NCBI GenBank assembly: GCA_964589725.1
Contig: CAZPUJ010000297.1
Span: 1-9,522 of the forward strand
DNA from: CAYSHJ01 sp964589725
GTDB lineage: Bacteria; Planctomycetota; Planctomycetia; Planctomycetales; Planctomycetaceae
Length of the DNA: 9,522 nt
Direction: 5' to 3'
Shown: in pieces, positions 1 to 5,796 of the stretch
How positions within the stretch are numbered: position 1 is the first letter of the stretch
Layout of the letters: the number at the start of each line of letters is the position of its first letter
The notes under the pieces: generated by a model
The model's input: only the letters and a program-made list of their open reading frames with translations
Database searches by the model: none
Told to the model about the DNA's origin: nothing
Made by a program: the position numbers and the translations under genes

Positions 1-63
1 CAAATGAGCTTTGACGATGGCGACCTTTTCGTCCGCCGAAATGGACCGTCGAGCTTTTTTCAT
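1..63 (-). CDS. Transposase N-terminus (partial, runs off left edge)
   Basis: Read leftward from an ATG at 63, this gives 21 codons beginning MKKARRSISADEKVAIV. That resembles the N-terminal helix-turn-helix region of IS3/IS66-type transposase OrfA proteins, in which a basic stretch followed by 'S-x-E/D-E-K' leads into the DNA-binding domain. A purine-rich AAAGGA ribosome site lies 8 nt upstream on the minus strand (about 71-76). The rest of the gene, and therefore the catalytic part and the IS family, is outside the window. The family is inferred from a very short peptide, so the general call (transposase) is more secure than the subfamily. One end of the insertion sequence should fall between about 64 and 147. 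Confidence 0.65.
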   Translation of the reverse strand, partial: MKKARRSISADEKVAIVKAHL

Positions 64-79
64 GATGCGTCCTTTCTGC

Positions 80-97
80 TGTGGTGACTCTACCACA
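80..97. repeat. Short perfect inverted repeat near IS edge
   Basis: TGTGGT (80-85) and ACCACA (92-97) form a perfect 6-bp inverted repeat around a 6-nt centre, 17 bp upstream of the transposase start. It could be an operator, a small hairpin that limits read-through into the transposase, or part of the terminal region of the insertion sequence. The matching other end of the element is not in the window, so a terminal repeat cannot be confirmed. Confidence 0.4.
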
Positions 98-147
98 CGC
101 CAGAACCAAGGACGCTCCGGTTAGAAAAAGGGCACTACAAGACTGCG

Positions 148-609
148 ATGACTGCCACCAATTCACCGACGTACTCGCACACGCAAAAGGCCCCGCTGTG
201 CTTGATTCTTTATGGCACGGCTGTTTTCTGTTTTGCAATAGCTTGGAACGTCGGCAGCCCGCCGGGACATCTGATCGCTGCCGCCGTGGGTTTGGTCATC
301 GCTCTACTCGCTCCAGCTTTTCATCATCTTACCGTTGAAGATCAAGGCGATGCGCTTTCGATTCGCTTTGGCCCAATGCCACTCTTCGGCAGGACAGTGC
401 AGTACGCTGATATCGAGCAGGTCGAAGTCGGTCGCACGCTATTCGTCGATGGCTGGGGCATTCATTACAGCACTCGAGGCGGGTGGGTCTGGAACTTGTG
501 GGGCCGGGATTGCGTAGCGGTCCATTTCAAGACTGGCGGTGTGCTGCATGTCGGCACCGATGACGCCGATAACCTTGCGGCGTTTTTGCGGAAGAGGATT
601 GAGTCGTGA
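148..609 (+). CDS. Two-helix membrane protein with PH-like domain, unknown function
   Basis: A 153-residue hypothetical protein. Residues about 16-36 and 41-58 are hydrophobic and likely form a membrane hairpin. The remainder (about 60-153) is soluble and shows a beta-rich pattern typical of bacterial PH-like domains attached to membrane segments: 'ALSIRFGPMPLFGRTVQYADIEQVEV', shown here as ALSIRFGPMP and VQYADIEQVEV, then a late helix ending AAFLRKRI. No catalytic motif is visible and no specific role can be given. The ribosome site is weak (an AAGGG about 20 nt upstream). The start at 148 is chosen because it is the only in-frame ATG before the first helix. The stop codon overlaps the GTG start of the next gene (GTGA, 606-609), so the two were probably translationally coupled. 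The insertion sequence end just upstream may have altered its promoter. Confidence 0.7.
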   Translation: MTATNSPTYSHTQKAPLCLILYGTAVFCFAIAWNVGSPPGHLIAAAVGLVIALLAPAFHHLTVEDQGDALSIRFGPMPLFGRTVQYADIEQVEVGRTLFVDGWGIHYSTRGGWVWNLWGRDCVAVHFKTGGVLHVGTDDADNLAAFLRKRIES

Positions 610-929
610 TCGCCAACCTCTTAACTGATCTTCCAGCCAAACTGCCCAACGAGCTTTTCACCACGCTGCTCGAAGATGTCAACGTCCGCATCCAGCGAAT
701 CGTCTCCCATGGCCATGCCTCGCCCGAAGGATTCTGGTACGAGCAAGAGCAGCACAAATGAGTCGTCGTGCTGAAGGGAGCGGCCAGACTTGGTTTCGAG
801 GACCAGACCATCGAGGTGAAGCCCGGCGACTTCATCAGCGTCCGGGACCACAAGAAGCACCGGGTTGATTGGACGACGCCGGATGAGCCGACAATTTGGC
901 TGGCCATGCACTACGGAGACGCAGCTTGA
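606..929 (+). pseudogene. Cupin-domain protein interrupted by in-frame TGA
   Basis: Starting at GTG 606, the frame reads a small cupin of 107 codons with a TGA at codon 52 (759-761). Before the stop: VIANLLTDLPAKLPNELF, then SPEGFWYEQEQHK. After it: VVVLKGAARLGFED, then KPGDFISVRDHKKHRVDW and TIWLAMHY. The conserved cupin pattern is present on both sides: motif 1 (H/E residues followed by VVVLKG) and motif 2 (PGDF...HKKHRV). In relatives the position of the TGA is normally tryptophan ('..EW-V-V-LKG'), so one G-to-A change of TGG explains it. Other genes in the window end in TGA (148-609, 3472-3717), so UGA is a normal stop here. The simplest reading is a freshly inactivated gene or a base error. 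The in-frame ending TGA is at 927-929. No substrate can be named for this single-domain cupin. Confidence 0.75.
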
Positions 930-1206
930 TGCCGTCATTGCATGGATGCGCCACCAAATGACTGGCTACGACGGCATGGTGATCCCACGGGTTAAAGGCA
1001 AACGTCGAGAACTACGGCGAATGCTGGCCCAGCGGTCCAAAGAGTTGCTCGCAGGGTATCGACGGGGAGAAGCGAACGGTGAAGAGTGCCCGCTACAACG
1101 GGCCTTGGTCGGCATTGATCCGGGCGTCGAACCTGATCGGAGGCATCTACCGATTCTTTCCCTCAAGGATACTGATCTCGGTGCTGGTGGTGACGATTTG
1201 TGTTAG
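925..1206 (+). pseudogene. 3' fragment of a DUF2293 protein gene
   Basis: In the frame of 922-1206 the translation LDAVIAWMRHQMTGYDGM, followed by VKGKRRELRRMLAQRSKELL and later CPLQRAL, matches the C-terminal DUF2293 pattern as I recall it from planctomycete proteins: 'AxxAWxRHxTTxYDxM..I.rvKGkRREvRRmLAxrS'. Typical proteins are around 200 residues and have a long N-terminal region that is missing here. Recognisable similarity begins right at the cupin stop codon (927-929), which suggests a deletion joined the two genes. The frame stays open to the TAG at 1204-1206, but the last about 25 residues look unrelated and overlap the 3' end of the convergent methyltransferase gene. No start codon with a ribosome site serves the fragment. 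DUF2293 has no established function. Confidence 0.55.
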
Positions 1207-2154
1207 CTCAAAGCCTGCTCGCTCGAACAGAGTCCGGTACTCGTCCTCGGTTCGTTCTTTGCCACCAGGGATAAGCAGCATGACCAGATCGAGGAACTTG
1301 CCGTGGAACGGCTCGTTATTGGGAGGTATGACACTCTCGATGACGAGCAATTTGCTTGCGGGCGACATTGCACGATGACAGTTGCGCAGGATCGTCAAAC
1401 ACTTTTCCTCGTCCCAATCATGGATGATGTGCCGCAGGATGTAAGCACCTGCTCCGTCTGGTACGGCATCGAAGAAGCTGCCGGGGACAAGCGAGCAACG
1501 ATCCAGTAGGCCCGCAGCATGGATTCTCTCCTCCGCTCGTTCGATTACATGAGGCAAGTCGAAGAGAATTCCCTTCATCATCTTGTGTCTTTGAAGGATG
1601 CCTGTGATCTGTGATCCATTGCCACCGCCGATGTCCGCAACGCTGCCGAAAGCAGACAAATCGTAAGCGTCGAGAATGGCATTCGATTCACGACCATGAA
1701 TACCAACCATCGCTGCATCGAAAATCTGGGCCTTATCGGGGTGCTCACCCAAGTAATCGAAAATCGGTTTGCCAAAAACCATATCGAAGGCACTTCTGCC
1801 GGTACGAATGCTGTAGTCGATCTCTGCCCAAGTACGGAATTGTTCATCGCCCGACATCAAGGCCAAGGCCCGCTTCGATCCCGGCACGTCACTTCGCAAT
1901 GGTTCCGCCAATGGCGTCAATGAGAATTGTCGTGGCTTGCCTTCGACGAAGATGCCGACGCTCGCCAACGCCCGCAGCAGCCGATAGAGGGCATCGGGGT
2001 TGGTGGAAGTGGCGTTAGCCAATTCTCCCACTGTCTTGGGACCGCCGTTGAGATGGTCCGCAATGGCGAACTTCGCCGCAGCGTAGATTGCCTGTGAAAT
2101 CCAGTACCCTGTGATCATCCCATCAATCTGCTGGTGAGGCGATGTGTCGGTCAT
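1147..2154 (-). CDS. SAM-dependent O-methyltransferase (family 2 / plant-type OMT fold)
   Basis: A 335-residue, apparently full-length enzyme. Residues about 12-90 form the N-terminal winged-helix dimerisation domain (YAAAKFAIADHL, then ALYRLLRALASVGIF). The C-terminal Rossmann domain carries the SAM-binding loop VADIGGGNG (172-180), an acidic/FDLPHVIE motif at about 198-205 and RHIIHDWDEEKC (241-252). In this family the second His of that last motif (H245) is the usual catalytic base; MLLIPGGKERTEDEY near 292-306 is also typical. The family methylates hydroxyl groups on small aromatic or polyketide-like substrates; the substrate here cannot be told. A strong AAAGGGAAG ribosome site sits immediately upstream of the ATG. 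The gene stands alone on the minus strand, between a decayed small gene upstream and the convergent DUF2293 fragment downstream. Confidence 0.9.
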   Translation of the reverse strand: MTDTSPHQQIDGMITGYWISQAIYAAAKFAIADHLNGGPKTVGELANATSTNPDALYRLLRALASVGIFVEGKPRQFSLTPLAEPLRSDVPGSKRALALMSGDEQFRTWAEIDYSIRTGRSAFDMVFGKPIFDYLGEHPDKAQIFDAAMVGIHGRESNAILDAYDLSAFGSVADIGGGNGSQITGILQRHKMMKGILFDLPHVIERAEERIHAAGLLDRCSLVPGSFFDAVPDGAGAYILRHIIHDWDEEKCLTILRNCHRAMSPASKLLVIESVIPPNNEPFHGKFLDLVMLLIPGGKERTEDEYRTLFERAGFELTQIVTTSTEISILEGKNR

Positions 2155-2265
2155 TTCTTCCCTTTCTTGACCATCTTAGCCTTGGATTTTGGGCCTCTGC
2201 AGCTTCTTACGAAGGGTGATGATTTCTCTGGCTGAATTTCTCGGCGTTGGCCGCTGGCGTGCGGA

Positions 2266-2428
2266 CTATTCCTTGCTGGTTCGCTTCTGTGCCAGCAACC
2301 ATTGGTAAAACTCCGGGTTGTCATAGGTCTCGATTTCATCCAACAACGCCGCCAATTCATATCGTTCATATGGTTCCCACCACTTGCCCTCTGGACACTG
2401 CGAGACTGAGCAGCACGTTGAGTTTCAT
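2266..2428 (-). pseudogene. Small frameshifted gene, unknown family
   Basis: On the minus strand, the frame 2424-2269 reads CPEGKWWEPYERYELAALLD followed by EIETYDNPEFYQWLLAQKRT and then SKE-stop (TAG, 2268-2266). This is strongly protein-like (aromatic-rich, then an acidic helix) but has no usable start codon: its frame is closed by TGA at 2427-2425. An ATG at 2428-2426 opens a different frame (MKLNVLLSLAVSRGQ...), which ends after 20 codons. Removing one base near 2395-2400 would join MKLNVLLSLA to CPEGKWW and give a protein of about 53 residues, so a one-base insertion is a plausible lesion. The ATG overlaps (ATGA) the stop of another short minus-strand reading frame ending VATVEFAKPNTHLIPTKELP. 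That may be the 3' remnant of an upstream partner gene. I do not recognise the family. Confidence 0.4.
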
Positions 2429-2530
2429 GGCAGTTCCTTCGTGGGAATCAGGTGGGTGTTTGGTTTCGCGAATTCTACCGTGGCAACTTTTCCACCGACA
2501 GAATGCCGGTGATTCTGCTTGAAAACCAGT

Positions 2531-2536
2531 GAGGAG
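2531..2536 (+). promoter_or_regulatory. Ribosome binding site deciding the cupin start
   Basis: GAGGAG lies 9 nt before ATG 2546. A longer reading from TTG at 2519 is possible, but that start would place this site inside the coding region, so ATG 2546 is preferred. Confidence 0.6.
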
Positions 2537-2545
2537 TCGAACCGT

Positions 2546-2908
2546 ATGCCGACATTGATCTCCACGCCGTCCCGAATTGAGGCGGTGACGAACAAACCGA
2601 TTTTGATTGATGAGTACATCGGTCGGGTCCGTTCCGGCCACACTCAAGTCAGCATCGCTTACCTGCAATGTCCCGCTGGCTGGATCGAGCCAGGACAAAC
2701 GCCGGATTTCGAGGAGTTCACGCTCGTGTTGAAAGGAATCCTGCGAGTTGCACACCGAAACGGCGTGCTCGATGTTTATTCAGGGGACGCGGTCATCACT
2801 CATCCGGGCGAGTGGGTGCAATACAGCACGCCCGAAACCGAAGGGGCCGAGTACGTCGCCGTTTGTCTGCCCGCCTTTTCGATGGAAACCACACATCGGG
2901 ACTCGTGA
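2546..2908 (+). CDS. Cupin-domain protein (intact), unknown substrate
   Basis: A 120-residue single-domain cupin. The first conserved strand pair is QVSIAYLQCPAGWIEPGQ followed by DFEEFTLVLKGILRV (54-68). The second motif is the DVYSGDAVITHPGEWVQYST stretch (76-95), where GD-A--H-PGEWVQY is the usual 'PG-x-x-x-P/H' turn. The classic H-x-H metal ligands of motif 1 are replaced by acidic residues (E48, D54, E56, E57). If a metal is bound it is by a variant set, as in some ethanolamine-utilisation-like cupins. The ending (AEYVAVCLPAFS) is typical of this small cupin group. It is unrelated in sequence detail to the interrupted cupin at 606-929. No operon partner is evident on the plus strand. Confidence 0.8.
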   Translation: MPTLISTPSRIEAVTNKPILIDEYIGRVRSGHTQVSIAYLQCPAGWIEPGQTPDFEEFTLVLKGILRVAHRNGVLDVYSGDAVITHPGEWVQYSTPETEGAEYVAVCLPAFSMETTHRDS

Positions 2909-3249
2909 CGGAAGCCGGTCATACCTAACTTCATTTGATCTACTGGCGGTACACAGCGCGCCGAGAGCGACGGCCAGGATGAGCTGGACCTTCATCGCCG
3001 CAGAGAAGGGCAAGATTCCGATCAGGGTACATGAAGCGATCTCGGATTCTGTCACCGCTTTCGATCTTTTCGATTCAATCTTGCCGTTCACTTTGACGTC
3101 GGCGTTCTGGATCATGAATCTGGCGTGCCCACCGGTTTCCACAACCCGCGAAGCTCAGCCTTTGGCTTCCGTTCGGACGTGAACAAATCACTTCCTCACG
3201 TGTCTACCGCAGTGCCGCTGTCGCATCAACTCATCCGTATATCGGGATT

Positions 3250-3300
3250 CCGAGAAAACGACCGTTTTCCGGTCGCTCTCGGCTCAGGGATATTTTTTTT
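3250..3300. terminator. 12-bp hairpin followed by T-run (possible terminator)
   Basis: Left arm CCGAGA (3250-3255) + AAA + CGACCG (3259-3264), loop TTTTC, right arm CGGTCG (3270-3275) + C + TCTCGG (3277-3282). This makes two perfect 6-bp stems separated by a small internal loop. An uninterrupted T8 run ends at 3300, but it starts about 10 nt after the stem, farther than in a standard intrinsic terminator. It could end transcription from the cupin gene at 2546 or be a regulatory RNA hairpin. Confidence 0.4.
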
Positions 3301-3311
3301 GACAAAGCACG

Positions 3312-3356
3312 CGAGCCCCGAGAACTCATATATTATCTCGGAATCGCCTCGGCTCG
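3312..3356. repeat. Nested inverted repeat sharing the CCGAGA hexamer
   Basis: Outer arms CGAGCC (3312-3317) and GGCTCG (3351-3356) enclose inner arms CCGAGA (3318-3323) and TCTCGG (3336-3341), with an AT-rich loop containing TATATT. The same inner hexamer pair forms the base of the hairpin at 3250-3282. The element lies 116 bp upstream of the 81-residue protein gene and could be a regulatory site or an mRNA leader structure. Confidence 0.45.
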
Positions 3357-3471
3357 GCCGATTCCCGTTACGGTGGTTCGTGGCGCGCCCGATCATTCCA
3401 CGTTTTTTTGAGGCTGGTTGATACGCGGAAACGATCTATAACCAAGTTCGACCACTCGGCATGTTCATACC

Positions 3472-3717
3472 ATGAAGCCACGATTTGTCGCAGATGGAGA
3501 GTGGAGATTGCGTCGAAGCCCGGAGTTTCAGGTGCGCTTGCGCGAGTTGCATGAGACCGTCCGTGCGCGGCGCGCAGCTGAGTTTGCGGATGCTGGTTTT
3601 TTCCGGCGTCTTGTCTTGCGCTGGCGCGTCGCGGCGGAGTTCCGGAGAGAGCGACGCAAGATTGAGCCGTCCTCGCAGTCACTCTACAGTAGTCAGATTG
3701 CAGCGAGGAGAGTTTGA
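3472..3717 (+). CDS. Small basic protein, unknown function
   Basis: An 81-residue protein, very rich in Arg, with long helical stretches: FQVRLRELHETVRARRAAEF (about 19-38), then FFRRLVLRWRVAAEFRRERR (about 43-62) and an ending KIEPSSQSLYSSQIA. The pattern resembles short, strongly basic planctomycete hypothetical proteins whose C-terminus keeps 'RRERRKIEPSS-SLY'. That resemblance is from memory and carries no function. The amphipathic basic helices could bind nucleic acid or lie on a membrane surface, but no domain is recognised. There is no strong ribosome site before the ATG. The two hairpin blocks upstream may belong to its control region. Confidence 0.6.
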   Translation: MKPRFVADGEWRLRRSPEFQVRLRELHETVRARRAAEFADAGFFRRLVLRWRVAAEFRRERRKIEPSSQSLYSSQIAARRV

Positions 3718-3983
3718 GATATGAACAGGACGTGGACTAACACGTGCGCTGCTCTCGCCGAAATCGGCTTGACGCTTGTTGATATCCGCAACCAGATCCT
3801 TGAATTAATCCTCGGCAGCCCTCTGGAAGCTAACCAGTCGCTGCGGTTGACCCGCAGGTGCTTGGCGCGCTTCGATTGCGTTACAATGGTCTTCAACCCC
3901 GCTTGCCTTGAGCGGGCAACTGGGCTTTGTCGTTCGGCCCGACGGTGCGCCTGCCATTGCGAGCTGGCATGCCTTCTTTCGGG
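3718..3983. other. Spacer with weak ORF and hairpin, no confident gene
   Basis: An ATG at 3721, only 3 nt after the previous stop, has a GAGGAG-type site upstream (about 3704-3709). It opens a frame to 4131 beginning MNRTWTNTCAALAEIGLTLV. The second half of that frame is Cys/Arg-rich and overlaps the better-supported gene at 3993, so it is probably not a full gene, although its first about 50 residues could be a remnant. CCCGCT/AGCGGG around 3898-3917 can form a 6-bp hairpin without a following T-run. TACAAT at 3882-3887 could act as a -10 box for the gene at 3993, but no matching -35 box is seen. Confidence 0.35.
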
Positions 3984-3992
3984 ATGCGGTCG

Positions 3993-4202
3993 ATGTCTAG
4001 GGACCGGAGACAGAAAGGTGACCTGCACGCCCTCAATGACGAGGGCAAGGTTTTGTGTAATCCTCGCGACAAGGAAGCTGCTCATCGGGCCGAAATGGAA
4101 GGGATCGCCACGGATGCTCGCGCCGCGGTGACGTGCCGGAAGTGCTTATCGTTGCTGCACGAGCGGGACAAGGCTCGGAATGAAGGGCACCAAAGCGGCT
4201 GA
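3993..4202 (+). CDS. Small Cys/His protein, possible zinc-binding domain
   Basis: A 69-residue protein from ATG 3993; an in-frame ATG at 3984 would add three residues, and neither has a good ribosome site. The core reads LHALNDEGKVLCNPRDKEAAH followed by IATDARAAVTCRKCLSLLHE (first part truncated here to LHALNDEGKVLCNPRDKEAA). C22, H31 and the CRKC pair (C48, C51) have the spacing of a small zinc-ribbon or zinc-knuckle-like fold. The pattern 'vtC-x-x-C' after a short beta-hairpin is shared with small actinobacterial and phage proteins of unknown role. It lies 18 nt before the LRR gene, so the two may be cotranscribed. The zinc-binding idea is inference from spacing only. Confidence 0.6.
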   Translation: MSRDRRQKGDLHALNDEGKVLCNPRDKEAAHRAEMEGIATDARAAVTCRKCLSLLHERDKARNEGHQSG

Positions 4203-4220
4203 ATCAAGAACCGGCGGATC

Positions 4221-4688
4221 ATGGCAGCAAGAATCTCCGTCCGACTTTGGGTCTCAATTCTGGCCACGGCCATCGGCTGCAATCAGCCGGCCGGGCACCC
4301 TGACGAATCGGCCGCCGTGGCCGCGATTCAAAAACACGGCGGCAAAGTCGAATTTGACCATCCCGGCGCCGACCGGCGGGTGATCAAAGTCTATCTGCAC
4401 AACACGGCCGTCCAGGATGCGGATCTCGCAGCACTGGAGAAGTTGCCGAAGTTGAAGAATGTGTTTCTCGGCAAGACGCAGATCGGCGACGCCGGGCTTG
4501 AGTATCTGCAAGGCGCCAGCGAATTGCAGACGTTGAGTCTGAACTCCACACGTGTGACGGATGCAGGACTGAAATCGCTGACAGGTCTGACGAACTTAAA
4601 AACGCTGAATCTGCAGGAGACTCCGGTCACCGCCGCCGGCGCCGCTCAATTGCGCAAATCCCTCTCTGGCGTGACGATCGCGCGATAA
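4221..4688 (+). CDS. Minimal leucine-rich-repeat protein, probable lipoprotein
   Basis: A 155-residue protein. The N-terminus is a signal sequence, RISVRLWVSILATAIGC, with a lipobox-like AIGC (Cys20), suggesting export and lipid attachment; the lipobox is imperfect at -3. From about residue 55 onward there are roughly four 24-residue leucine-rich repeats of the planctomycete type: LKNVFLGKTQIGDAGLEYLQ, LQTLSLNSTRVTDAGLKSLT, LKTLNLQETPVTAAGAAQLR. The repeated 'T-x-V/I-T/G-D-A-G-L' core is clear. Such repeats usually make a protein-binding surface; no partner can be named. The start at 4221 is preferred because it precedes the signal sequence and follows GGCGGA by 4 nt. It is close behind the Cys/His gene and may share its transcript. 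Confidence 0.8.
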   Translation: MAARISVRLWVSILATAIGCNQPAGHPDESAAVAAIQKHGGKVEFDHPGADRRVIKVYLHNTAVQDADLAALEKLPKLKNVFLGKTQIGDAGLEYLQGASELQTLSLNSTRVTDAGLKSLTGLTNLKTLNLQETPVTAAGAAQLRKSLSGVTIAR

Positions 4689-4719
4689 TACATTTCGCGA
4701 CGCTTCGCAGAGACGGACT

Positions 4720-4736
4720 CGCCGTCGCAGACGGCG
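4720..4736 (+). terminator. Possible weak terminator hairpin after LRR gene
   Basis: CGCCGTC (4720-4726) and GACGGCG (4730-4736) form a perfect 7-bp stem with a 3-nt loop, 31 bp after the LRR stop codon. It is followed by GGCTTTG, only a short T-run, so efficient intrinsic termination is doubtful. Confidence 0.35.
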
Positions 4737-4844
4737 GGCTTTGAAGGACAACTCGCGTTGCGGTAGGATGCCCATGCGGCGGGCCGAATGAGTTGCTCAG
4801 CGAATCCACTCTCGACAGCCGGAACGCGCTGTTCCGCTGAGATT

Positions 4845-4851
4845 GAAGGAG
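4845..4851 (+). promoter_or_regulatory. Ribosome binding site deciding the DUF1559 start
   Basis: GAAGGAG lies 5 nt before ATG 4857. An earlier in-frame ATG at 4788 would add 23 residues ahead of the prepilin signal and has no comparable site, so 4857 is preferred. Confidence 0.65.
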
Positions 4852-4856
4852 CCGTC

Positions 4857-5783
4857 ATGCCCAGCCTCGCTCACCGCCGTTCGACGGTCCTTCGCCGCGG
4901 CTTCACGCTGATTGAATTGCTGGTGGTCATCAGCATCATTGCGATTCTCGTCGCACTCCTCTTGCCGGCGGTGCAGCAGGCTCGCGAGGCGGCGCGGCGG
5001 ATAGCTTGCCGCAACAATCTGAAGCAGATCGGTCTCGCGCTGCACAACTATGAACGCACCTTCCGCAAATTTCCACCGGGCAGCACCAGCCGTATCGATG
5101 ACGGCGTCTGGACCTCGAACCCCAGCCATTACCATCTGCACAGTTGGGCCAGCCTGATTCTGCCGAATCTCGATCAAGCCAAATTGTACAACAAGGTGGA
5201 TTACAACGTTTCGGCGCTCGACGCTTTGAATGTGGTCGCTGCTGCGCAAAAGATCGTTGTTTATCGCTGCCCGACCTACAGCGGCAACGACTTCTCGCAG
5301 GAACCGCTGTATGTGCAGCTTTCAGCGAAATATGCTTTGCGAAATTACGTGGCGATCGGGGCCACAACGGTCGGGAACTTGTGGAAAAGCCCGGACGGCG
5401 TCATTTATCCGCAATCGACCACTCGCGTGGAGGATATTCGGGATGGTACCTCGTCAACCGTGCTGGTAGGCGAAACCCGCGAGCAGAATGCGGCCGTCTG
5501 GATCGACGGAGGAACCGCCTCGATCACCTCGCGGCGGTATGACGACGGCAATCCCCCCAGCTATGCCGCGGCGGACATCGCCATCAATTATACCCCCTAT
5601 TTCAATTCCGCCGGGCAGGGGATCGACTGCCTGTGGGGGGCGTCCAGTGAGCATATCAGCGGGGCGCATCACCTGTTCGGCGACGGCAGCGTTCACTTCC
5701 TGTCGCAACATATCAGTGCCGCCGTCTACGACGGCCTCGTCACACGCGACCGCGGCGAAGCCCACATCGGGGATGTGGATTAG
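4857..5783 (+). CDS. DUF1559 protein with type IV prepilin-like N-terminus
   Basis: A 308-residue, full-length member of the DUF1559 family, which is greatly expanded in planctomycetes. Residues 1-15 form the basic leader. Prepilin peptidase should cut between G15 and F16 in RRGFTLIELLVVISIIAILV, leaving F1 and the conserved E5 of the mature protein. The hydrophobic helix runs to about residue 37, followed by LLPAVQQAREAARR and CRNNLKQIGLALHNYE, both hallmark segments. The globular domain contains YRCPTYSGND (136-145), RDGTSSTVLVGETRE (195-209) and the C-terminal signature HISGAHHLFGDGSVHFLSQ (266-284). By analogy with type II secretion pseudopilins it is probably exported and assembled or anchored at the inner membrane; the actual role of the family is not settled. 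It appears to be a single gene with its own ribosome site, closed by the hairpin at 5797. Confidence 0.95.
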   Translation: MPSLAHRRSTVLRRGFTLIELLVVISIIAILVALLLPAVQQAREAARRIACRNNLKQIGLALHNYERTFRKFPPGSTSRIDDGVWTSNPSHYHLHSWASLILPNLDQAKLYNKVDYNVSALDALNVVAAAQKIVVYRCPTYSGNDFSQEPLYVQLSAKYALRNYVAIGATTVGNLWKSPDGVIYPQSTTRVEDIRDGTSSTVLVGETREQNAAVWIDGGTASITSRRYDDGNPPSYAAADIAINYTPYFNSAGQGIDCLWGASSEHISGAHHLFGDGSVHFLSQHISAAVYDGLVTRDRGEAHIGDVD

Positions 5784-5796
5784 CAAGTTGAAAGGG

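Larger units (their letters stand above)
2909..3471. other. 563-bp stretch without a convincing gene
   Basis: No frame gives a recognisable protein. The minus-strand frame from 2995 begins MKVQLILAVALGALCTA, which looks like a signal peptide. It lacks a ribosome site and soon runs antisense through the cupin gene, so at most it is a gene remnant. The right half (3250-3356) is locally AT-rich and contains two hairpin-forming blocks listed separately. A TTGACA hexamer occurs at 3299-3304 but has no good -10 box at 16-18 nt: TATATT at 3329-3334 is 24 nt away. Confidence 0.5.

Noticed and set aside
606..929. UGA recoded as tryptophan or selenocysteine
   Set aside because: Other genes in the window end in TGA, and no obvious selenocysteine insertion hairpin was noted after codon 52. 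Mutation or base error is simpler.
2151..2369. 72-codon minus-strand frame with an ATGA overlap to the methyltransferase start
   Set aside because: Most of its length is in a different frame from the strongly protein-like segment ending at 2266; only the Lys-rich end looks natural. Treated as part of a damaged region, not a gene.
2780..3142. Minus-strand frame containing a signal-peptide-like start (MKVQLILAVALGALCTA)
   Set aside because: No ribosome site, no recognisable mature domain, and its 3' third runs antisense through the intact cupin gene. At best a remnant.
3299..3334. TTGACA with TATATT as a promoter
   Set aside because: The spacing is 24 nt, too long for a sigma-70 promoter, and no better -10 box lies at 16-18 nt.
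3861..3881. Possible sigma-54 promoter (TTGGCGCG...TTGCGT)
   Set aside because: The GG and GC elements are separated by 12 nt instead of the required 10.
3721..4131. 136-codon frame starting just after the 81-residue gene
   Set aside because: The start has a fair ribosome site, but the second half is Cys/Arg-rich with no domain and overlaps the more protein-like Cys/His gene at 3993.
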